Source: Serinus canaria
Lineage: Eukaryota; Chordata; Aves; Passeriformes; Fringillidae
Direction of reading: 5' to 3'
Length of the DNA: 64,000 nucleotides
Assembly: GCF_022539315.1 (NCBI RefSeq)
Contig: NC_066313.1
Location: 28,929,059 to 28,993,058 of the forward strand
In this document: positions 57,901-64,000 of the stretch, one piece after another
How positions within the stretch are numbered: position 1 is the first letter of the stretch
Layout of the letters: the number at the start of each line of letters is the position of its first letter
Notes under the pieces: model-generated
What the model was told of the DNA's origin: nothing
Seen by the model: only the letters and a program-made list of their open reading frames with translations
Databases searched by the model: none
Made by a program: the position numbers and the translations under genes

Positions 57901-60900
57901 AAGAAAGCTCAGAATTCTTGTTCTGCAAATCCGTATTTTAAATAGAGGTGTCCTTCTCCTGAGGAAGGGAATATGACTCATGGTACACACATTGTGGCAA
58001 CAGGTGTCTTTAGGGACATCTTTGGAATTTGATCATGGGAAAGAGAAGGGCAGATAGGCAGCTGATGACTGAAAACAAGGCCATCTGGGCCAAAAAGAAG
58101 AGTTGGCAAGGGATTGGCACCTTTCAGGACGCCAGAGAACATATTTAGTAATTCCTAAAGCAAGGCAAAGATATGAAAGAAGCAGTACTCACTTAATTGG
58201 AACTATATCCCAAATCCAAGCTTCAGGAAAGAATTCCCGAATAGTCTCAAGGATGAGTGTCCTCTCTTGTTCCTCCCTAGCAGCTTCAGCTGGTAAGAGA
58301 TAATGAGAATTTAGTAAAGCCTGGTTCATATAATGGAGGTGCCCAGAAAGGACAGGTCTGAATGTGCATGGGCCAGTATGAAGGACAATAAGTGTTTTAC
58401 CATTACTTTCTGACTGAGAATATATAATATTCATATATACACATGTGCCACACAAATATTATTAAATGTTGCTAATATATCCCTCAGCTAGTTATTACCT
58501 GGTGCCAAAGGAGAAAGAAAACATTGCTTTGGTCTCTCATGAGCATGAGACCTAGGGCTAGAACTCAGGTCACTTGGCTCTTAGCTCTGATTACTGTTCA
58601 CACTGTCACACAGTCTTTTCCAGCTAGCTCTGGTCAGAAGGATATCAATGTCAGCAGCGTTAGTTTTGTGTGACACTGCCAATTGCCAACAATTCCCAGG
58701 GTGAAACTGGACATGAATCACAAGTGTAGACCTGAAAGGCTCTTTTGGGCATTGGCCATTAGCTTAAGCTGTCTCATTCGATGCCAGGCCAATATTCAAT
58801 ATCGAAACCAAAGTGGTCAATGAGTACTGCCCACGTGTGTATAGCAAGAATACCTCTTCCTTTAAGGAGAAAGGTAAATCTCTGTCCTGCCCTCTGTGTT
58901 ACCTGATGATTTGACATGGTGTGCAGCAGCCCCGTGCCCCGCATTCACTACATATGGCTGACGCCTCACAGTCTCACCAGTGCACACAACTGGCTGTCGA
59001 ACCTTGGAGTTGGTGAAAAATTTAATTCCCATATCCTGAAAAAACACATTTGAGCATTAGCTGTAACCACACTGTAGCTGTTCCATTCTTCCCTCTTTCC
59101 CATTACCATGTTTCCACCACAGAGGTGCCCAGAGATATGTATGCAGCGGCTTTTGGGAATTTTATGTGTGCTGGAGAATCACAGTAGGCACAGGAATCAA
59201 TTGAGAATAGAGTTCTAAGAGGAGAGTTTGTCATGTATGAGTTTTACTAATAGGGTTGTTTGCAGAATCTAACACTGCATAAGCAGAAACTCACTAAAGG
59301 ATATTTAAGTAATGTACAGGACATTTACCCTGAGGAATTGGTACACATCTGGGCCTAATCCAGACATTACAGGCATGTAATACAAGCCTTTGTGAAAGAT
59401 GTGGTCAGATGAGACACAGGGCTCTTGGGAGTCTTCTTCTAGATTGAACCCATGGAAGACGTAGCCTTGAAAATCTTGCAGGGGATGCAGGCTGTAAACC
59501 TGTGAGGGGTAAGGAAACAGGAACTGTGAGTATGTAAACATCAACCTTACTCACACCATCAAATACTGAAAATTGCCAAAACTGAGATGACAGCCTGTTT
59601 GAAACCCCGTTCTGTTTCCTGGAGAAATGGCTGAATGGCTGGGATTAGAGGGCAGTATTGAGTGGCACTAAGTCCAGCTGGAGGTCAGTACCCAGTGATG
59701 TACCCCAGGCCACTCCAGTACTGGGTCTAATCTTGCTCAACATCTTCCTTGATGATCTGGATGTTGCAGCAAGGGTTTACCCTCAGCAAGTTTGCTGATG
59801 GCACAAAACTGGGAGTAGTGGCAGATATGCTGGAGGGTTGTGCTGCCAGAGACCAGTCACAGGTTAAACTAAATTCCATGTGAAAGAGGACTTACAATCC
59901 ACAGGAAAGAAAATCTGCTTATTGCCTACTAAAGATGGCTTACGACCAGCACATGCCAGAAGCTGTAAGACTCTAACTCAGTCTAAGGATCTCAAGTGGA
60001 GAGACACTGTAATGGAGGAGGAAGAAGCAGTGGAAGGAGACAAGGCATTTGGCAGCTTACCATTTCCATGGACAGCTCTGTCTCTGGCTTCAGGAGCAGC
60101 ACGCTCTGATCCACTGCCCTCACAGCACAGAAGGAGTTGGCAGCAGCTTCAATGACCAGACTGACACTGGAAGCTGGGTGCATCTGCTTTTCAGAGAATT
60201 CCAAGCGGACCTGAAATTGATCAAACAGGCGTTGGCATGGCTGACCCACGCTGCTGGGCTGCTCTGGATTAAGGATTTTCTGTTAAAGCACAGAAGATCT
60301 GCCTGGAGGAGAATGTCTGGTCCCCACTGTAGCTCTTGGCCCGGCCTCTGTCACAACAGCGACTTAGGCAATAAGCACACTTAGGTTCCTCTGATGGCTT
60401 AAATGAAGCCTACCTCAAATGATTTAAAACAAAGTGTGATTCTTTTGCTGTCATTATCAAATCAAATGGAACCTTATTATGACTCAACTACATGTAATAA
60501 TCCCTACAGTGAGCAAATCATATTTTTCCTAGGTCCATGGCCCATGTTAGCAAATGTATAAAGCAGATTTTGAATCTATTCGGAACAAAATCTGTTTCAC
60601 ATTTTTTTTAGAGAAGAGGAAAAAATAGGAGGGGCAACTAGAAACATTTTGTTTAATGTCACTTGGTTTGTTTTGTTCTATAGTTTCATGCATTTTAGCT
60701 TTTAGGAGCTAAAGATTAGAAAAATATTACTGGTGAAATCTGAGTGTATAATGATGAATTAAAAAAAAGAGGAAGAAATGCTTAAACCCCAGACCACTAT
60801 TTTGGTTTTCCGTTCCATGTGTATTTTGTTCTGCCAAACCTAAAATGCATTTTTCAACAAAAAAGTGCAAAAAATTAGATTGAATGATCAGGTGGGATAA

Positions 60901-62969
60901 GTCTAAAGTGTGTTCACTATGTTGAAGAACAGAAAGTCTAAAAACAGAATGGAACACTAGTAGAGTTTAAGCAAAGCAAGAATCATTTGGGATTTATGTG
61001 GGTCTCCTGAAAAGTTTTTAATGTTAAAATAAGATATATCTCTGACAATAAGGCCAGGAGGTAGTGGTAGAGGAAATATATAAGGCCAAAGAGAAAAAGG
61101 AAAAATAAAAGGAGTAATGTAGAGAGAAGTGGAAGGAAACAAGAAACAAAACTCTTGTGGGTGTATACACAAAAAATTTGTATTCATCTGACAGCAGGTA
61201 AGGCTTGCTATATCTTAGTGCCTCTCACCTTGTGTTTGGAACACTTCTCAACTGGCAATTGAACACTGTCTGCCACCAGCTCCTTGTCAGGGTGTAAGGT
61301 GTAGACCAGCACCCGAAGGGCTGGAGCCATTTTCTCACTGACCACAAGGGGAATGGTGAAAGTGCCATTCTGGCCTGGTAGAAGAAATAAAGTCACCAGT
61401 AAGGAAGGAATATCAAAGATTTACTGTAGTAGTAGCCAAATTCAACAGGTATCTAACTTACCAGTCAGTGGAGCAATCTGAAGATGATAAACTGAACAAT
61501 TTTCCAGGATGTGACGGGCCTGGATTTAATCCAGGGGGTCTCAGATTTATTGCAGATTTGAACACGTGGCCATATTCAGATAGGACCCTAAAGCAGACAC
61601 TCTGCATTCCCTATGTCATCCTTTGGGAAGATCTTTAGAGAACACTATTTGACTAATATAAAATTCAGTAACTGCTGGACTAAACCTGACTTTATAGTGA
61701 TCTTAGTGCTAGTGCTACTGTCATGCACACATGCATGGGTGGAGAGAGATGCAGCCCTTCCTATTGCTGCTATATTCAACCATCTGGGTGTTTGGTTGTT
61801 TCTTTGTTTGTTTGAATGCAAAAATATGGATTGGCAACTTGACTTACCAGCTTGGATATTAACTTTAGTTTCCCCTGTGAGGACAATCTTGCCTTTTGCC
61901 ATGCCCTGTGCAGAGAATATCAAGACATGTAAGGGTTGGCAGAAGTTGGAGGGAGAAAGCAGCAATCAGGTTCATTATGCATGGACAGGACAATCTCCAA
62001 TGAGACATCTCAAATACTTAAACATAAGCCTTAGGGCATGCTGAATAGTCCCATTGCTGCTGCTGGGGCCTTGTTGCTGGTCACAAAGCAGAAGCAAAAG
62101 GAAGGGAAAAGGGGGACAGAGGATACCATGAAGATCACTCACTGCTGTAATTCCTGTGGATGGATTGCCAGATGGCTGCCCAGCAAAGCCCTTTTTTCAG
62201 CAGACCAACCCACGACCTCATGCTCACCACGTAGTAGAAGTTCGTGGCGTTGATTCTCTTGTAGCCTTCTGTGTTTAAGACATAGTGCACAGTGATCATG
62301 CTCTTCTGCCCACATTTCAGGTCTTTCCACCGGGGCTCAATCCTCACAAAACTGCCAGTCCAAGAGTAGAAGCGCTGGACGGAGAGAGACGCCTCTGGGT
62401 AGTAAGGCTCTATCCAGCCTTCATAGTGGCAGTGGTCGCTGGTTTTGTAAACTGCCTGAACAGGAGAGGGAGTGGGGAAGAAAAGGAGAACAAACACATA
62501 TCACTAGGGAAGTTGTCATCACATTCTGACATCAGAATGACTAGTTCACGTAATGTGTAGAGATAAGAGCTGCATCTAAAGCAAATCTGGTTAGGAAAGG
62601 GCAGCCTTGCAGCAAGCCATTGCATTGCCACAACTCAGATGGTTTCCTCACTCCTCTTAAAGTAGTTTTTGAGAGCTCTACACAATGAAGATATATGAAG
62701 AAAGCATATTTTTATTACCAGAATAAAAACCTCATCCCATCATTTTTTGGGTTCAGTTTGAGAGCAGCCATCTCTCTCTTTGTTTCTATTCAGCCTTGTT
62801 ATGTACTCACTTTCAGACTCATCTCGGGATCAAGCATTTCAGATGTGTCAATGCTAAACCTAGCAACACCATTATGATCCGTGGTGAAATTGTCTGTATT
62901 CTTGTTATTGACAAATAGCTGAATGACCTCATTGGAAATTGGAGAGTTGTCTTTGTCTACCAGCTTGAT
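45947..62969 (-). CDS. Gene C: alpha-2-macroglobulin-like protease inhibitor, 3' two-thirds
   Basis: A second thioester protease inhibitor of the A2M family, tandem and in the same orientation as gene B. Twenty-five coding exons are present, equivalent to exons 11-34 plus the terminal exon. They join in frame for about 1,098 residues and end [24 protein letters not shown]; exons 1-10 lie beyond 64000. Features kept: [53 protein letters not shown]. The bait region (exons 17-18) shows no similarity to gene B. Relative to B there are small length changes (exon 13 six bases shorter, exon 25 three shorter, exon 33 six shorter) but no frameshift or internal stop. The 3' UTR would be about 0.9 kb. 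Orthology (ovostatin, A2ML) is not assigned. Confidence 0.93.
46871..46932 (-). CDS. Gene C terminal coding exon
   Basis: Acceptor cttcttctccag; the split codon gives Glu, then [13 protein letters not shown] and EVVAETD before TGA at 46871-46873. Unlike gene A, the tail and stop follow without another intron. A GT after GAG could in principle be a donor, but reading through gives a normal-length tail. Confidence 0.85.
47205..47225. repeat. (TGTCCC)n simple repeat
   Basis: About four hexamers of tgtccc in the intron 3' of gene C exon 34. Confidence 0.85.
47259..47364 (-). CDS. Gene C exon 34 (receptor-binding domain)
   Basis: It ends [12 protein letters not shown] with donor AACAG|gtatgt. 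Two in-frame acceptors are nine bases apart: cccag|CTCTCACAG gives LSQKKRKEI, and tcacag|AAG (end 47355) gives KKRKEI. The first keeps the Leu at which the exon begins in gene B. Confidence 0.88.
48292..48360 (-). CDS. Gene C exon 33 (receptor-binding domain)
   Basis: 69 nt, phase 0: [20 protein letters not shown] and LQN. Acceptor tctgtttcaaag, donor AAT|gtaagt. The length equals the corresponding human A2M segment. Confidence 0.9.
48887..48977 (-). CDS. Gene C exon 32 (receptor-binding domain)
   Basis: 91 nt: [20 protein letters not shown] and [10 protein letters not shown]. Flanks tgttcttgcag| and |gtaaac. Confidence 0.93.
49153..49277 (-). CDS. Gene C exon 31 (start of receptor-binding domain)
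   Basis: 125 nt: [20 protein letters not shown] to KFDIVLVS. One codon shorter than in gene B. Acceptor cctcttccag, donor AGCAG|gtatgt. Confidence 0.92.
49688..49903 (-). CDS. Gene C exon 30 (CUB)
   Basis: 216 nt, phase 0: [20 protein letters not shown], later [19 protein letters not shown] and GTGCVLMQ. Donor CAA|gtaaat is usable but weaker than that of gene B. Confidence 0.93.
50465..50685 (-). CDS. Gene C exon 29 (thioester domain)
   Basis: 221 nt: [37 protein letters not shown], ending [12 protein letters not shown]. Donor CCCAG|gtgcca departs from consensus at +4 to +6 but the position is conserved. Confidence 0.92.
50792..50997. repeat. Direct tandem duplication, two 103-bp units
   Basis: Units 50792-50894 and 50895-50997 differ at about four positions (for example gaatgcac/gaatacac and aaggttag/aaggtcag). 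They lie in the gene C intron next to exon 28 and leave the splice donor at 51040 intact. Confidence 0.9.
51041..51206 (-). CDS. Gene C exon 28 (thioester domain)
   Basis: 166 nt: [40 protein letters not shown], ending KSAKEV. Acceptor tttttgtttttaag, donor GTTG|gtgagt. Confidence 0.93.
52199..52273 (-). CDS. Gene C exon 27 (thioester domain)
   Basis: 75 nt, phase 0: [20 protein letters not shown] and GHSSS. Acceptor gtgttgtttccag, donor TCG|gtaagg. Confidence 0.93.
52689..52845 (-). CDS. Gene C exon 26 (thioester domain)
   Basis: 157 nt: [20 protein letters not shown], then [20 protein letters not shown]. Acceptor tttcccctgcag, donor AAG|gtagca. Confidence 0.93.
53313..53394 (-). CDS. Gene C exon 25 (thioester domain)
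   Basis: 82 nt: [20 protein letters not shown] and DREGNTW. One codon shorter than in gene B. Acceptor atattcttgcag, donor CCTG|gtgagt. Confidence 0.93.
53898..54074 (-). CDS. Gene C exon 24: thioester site
   Basis: 177 nt with [19 protein letters not shown], thus a predicted functional thioester. It differs from gene B exon 24 at seven bases, five of them clustered in the segment encoding LSWEVRSK (LSEEIKSK in B). Acceptor cttcccaag, donor GAGCG|gtgaga. Confidence 0.97.
54932..55015 (-). CDS. Gene C exon 23 (CUB)
   Basis: 84 nt: [20 protein letters not shown] then ARASFSVV. Acceptor tttttctccacag, donor GTTG|gtaaat. Confidence 0.92.
55821..55872 (-). CDS. Gene C exon 22 (CUB)
   Basis: 52 nt: [17 protein letters not shown]. 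Flanks ctccttgcag| and |gtaagg. Same length and phase as in gene B. Confidence 0.92.
56312..56430 (-). CDS. Gene C exon 21 (MG7/CUB)
   Basis: 119 nt: [20 protein letters not shown] to [10 protein letters not shown]. Acceptor gctgctatttaag, donor GAG|gtactg. Confidence 0.92.
56765..56888 (-). CDS. Gene C exon 20 (MG7)
   Basis: 124 nt: [20 protein letters not shown] to [11 protein letters not shown]. Acceptor ctttctgttctcag, donor ATTG|gtaagt. Confidence 0.92.
57461..57689 (-). CDS. Gene C exon 19 (MG6'/MG7)
   Basis: 229 nt: [39 protein letters not shown], ending NYLDQCIK. Acceptor cattcccaccag, donor AAG|gtgtgt. Confidence 0.94.
58193..58289 (-). CDS. Gene C exon 18 (bait region and MG6')
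   Basis: 97 nt, 30 shorter than in gene B. It starts [20 protein letters not shown] and ends [12 protein letters not shown]. The first part, rich in Arg and Glu, is bait. Acceptor tctcttaccag, donor ATTAA|gtgagt. Confidence 0.92.
58903..59035 (-). CDS. Gene C exon 17 (start of bait region)
   Basis: 133 nt: [20 protein letters not shown], then [20 protein letters not shown] and VKSS. The part after the Cys, with an Arg-Arg and later Lys, looks like a bait for trypsin-like enzymes. Acceptor gtgttttttcag, donor ATCAG|gtaaca. Confidence 0.92.
59329..59499 (-). CDS. Gene C exon 16 (MG6)
   Basis: 171 nt, phase 0: [20 protein letters not shown] to DVYQFLR. Acceptor cttacccctcacag, donor AGG|gtaaat. 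Confidence 0.93.
59640..59880 (+). mobile_element. CR1 LINE fragment (reverse transcriptase) in a gene C intron
   Basis: On the + strand, pieces of the CR1 reverse transcriptase can be read across frameshifts: [11 protein letters not shown], then an Ala-Asp/Lys-rich block equivalent to [21 protein letters not shown]. It is degenerate and antisense to gene C, between exons 15 and 16. Confidence 0.8.
60061..60210 (-). CDS. Gene C exon 15 (MG6)
   Basis: 150 nt, phase 0: [20 protein letters not shown], then [20 protein letters not shown]. Acceptor tgatcaatttcag, donor ATG|gtaagc. Confidence 0.94.
61229..61374 (-). CDS. Gene C exon 14 (MG5/MG6)
   Basis: 146 nt: [20 protein letters not shown] to [11 protein letters not shown]. 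Acceptor ttcttctaccag, donor AAG|gtgaga. Confidence 0.92.
61848..61905 (-). CDS. Gene C exon 13 (MG5)
   Basis: 58 nt: [19 protein letters not shown]. Six bases shorter than in gene B. Flanks ctctgcacag| and |gtaagt. Confidence 0.92.
62228..62455 (-). CDS. Gene C exon 12 (MG5)
   Basis: 228 nt, phase 0: [39 protein letters not shown], ending NATNFYYV. It has the same length as in gene B but lacks the basic KRTTRR run. Confidence 0.93.
62811..62969 (-). CDS. Gene C exon 11 (MG4), first exon inside the window
   Basis: 159 nt, phase 0: [20 protein letters not shown] to LDPEMSLK, with sequon NFT. Acceptor cattcccttttacag, donor AAA|gtgagt. Confidence 0.92.
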
Positions 62970-64000
62970 CTGTAAAAGGGAATGTGAAACATGTTGAATG
63001 CATTTCTGTATGTAGATACTGATATTTTGCACTCCTTTGCTCTCCAAACAGCAGAATTACTTTTTTATCTTCCCTCAAAGCAATACTTGATGACTAAAAT
63101 TTCTGTCTTTGCTTTCTGGCAACTCTCTGAGCTATCTTATGAGGTTTGGAGCAGGGGCTTCCTCAGCACCTGCCACACCATTGATAATGTCCTCTCGTGG
63201 AGCAAGAACTTTCACTTCTCATCTCTTTCCTGATCAGTCTCTTCTGACTATACATTTCCAGGTTAAAAATATTTTTTTATTTCTCTCTTCCTTTTTTCCT
63301 TCCTTAGTCTTGAGAGTCTGCTGCTGCTATTTTCAGTGTCTGAAAACCTTTTCTCCACATCTTTGTTTTGAACATTTTTCTGATTCTGTCTATGCTGTTT
63401 CTGCTATTTATGTGTTAAACAAATAACATCCCATTAAGTAAATTCTATGTTGCTAGAAATGAGCATGCATTTTGATTTTTTTAAAGAAAAAGAACAGAAT
63501 GGCAATGGGAACCAAATAAGAAAGTTATATAGACTTTACAGAGGGGAAAAAAACCCGCCCTTGAAAGGCAATCTCGTCTCCTTTCAGTGCTACTGGTCCG
63601 TTTTATTTTTTCCTCATTGGCAAAAGATGAACTGAAGGAGAGAGATTTATCCCTACCCTTTAAACAACTGACAGAGTTATGTGGGTATTGTCATGAAACA
63701 AAATAATGAAAAACCTTCCTGAGACAGAAACTCTTGCTATTTCCCTGATTTTTTGTGTGCCCTAAATTCCTTTGCCTCTTTCTTCCCTCATCCACCAGCG
63801 CTTCTATTCATGTCTGGCTGGCATGTGATGGTCACTTCTGAAGAGGGAGGCAGTGATTTATAGCAAGCTTAAAATGCAAGTTAGAGAAATGCAACTAATG
63901 AATTGTCCTGATTTCAAGTATTTCTGGCAGAATCAAACTCAGAATAAATGGATCTTCAGCACTCAGAATTACCAGTAGGGCATTGCATGTAAGAAAAGAA
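62970..64000. other. Intron of gene C running off the window
   Basis: No exon 10 is recognisable up to 64000. In gene B the matching intron is 0.4 kb, so it is longer here. I see no repeat or other gene. Confidence 0.6.

Noticed and set aside
1..64000. CRISPR arrays, prokaryotic operons, tRNA or rRNA genes
   Set aside because: No regularly spaced repeats, ribosome binding sites or tRNA-like cloverleafs were seen. Codon and splice structure are those of a vertebrate nuclear locus.

Overview
The window looks like bird nuclear DNA. Coding sequence sits in short, phase-conserved exons with GT/AG boundaries separated by introns of 0.1-4 kb, and the interspersed repeats are CR1 (chicken repeat 1) LINE fragments. 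I cannot name the species from the sequence. Almost all coding content belongs to one family: the alpha-2-macroglobulin (A2M / A2M-like / ovostatin) broad-spectrum protease inhibitors. I call the three genes A, B and C.

Layout. Gene A (+ strand) enters from the left edge. Only its last two coding exons (293-334 and 1117-1142) and a short 3' UTR with a poly(A) signal at 1271 are inside. A spacer with a decayed CR1 (about 1752-2445, minus strand) separates it from the 3' end of gene B. Gene B (- strand) is essentially complete. It starts at an ATG at 38333, behind a TATA box at 38421-38426, and runs through 35 recognisable coding exons down to 5642. Its very last coding exon is not certain. The 38.43-45.93 kb interval is intergenic and contains an orphan CpG-rich block near 45.13-45.33 kb. 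Gene C (- strand) is the next tandem copy. Its 25 3'-most coding exons lie between 62969 and the stop at 46871-46873, with a poly(A) signal at 45947-45952; its first ten exons are beyond the right edge. A and B are convergent (tail to tail); B and C are head-to-tail.

Function. B and C keep the whole family plan: repeated macroglobulin domains, a divergent bait region across exons 17-18, the GCGEQ thioester motif in exon 24 inside an alpha-helical thioester domain (exons 24-29), and a C-terminal receptor-binding domain. The exon phases and lengths I read correspond to a 36-exon A2M-type gene. B encodes about 1,468 residues plus a short tail. The expected mechanism is cleavage of the bait by a protease, thioester activation, physical trapping, and clearance through the receptor-binding domain.

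Most notable. (1) The end of A and the end of B share a 339-bp inverted repeat with only 2 mismatches and no gaps, covering intron as well as exon. It stops five bases into the last intron and runs off the window edge. (2) The thioester exon is about 96% identical between B and C (7 differences in 177), while the neighbouring exons and the introns beside it are strongly diverged, which suggests exon-scale gene conversion. (3) The bait regions of B and C have almost nothing in common. I found no novel non-family system, RNA gene or CRISPR-like structure.
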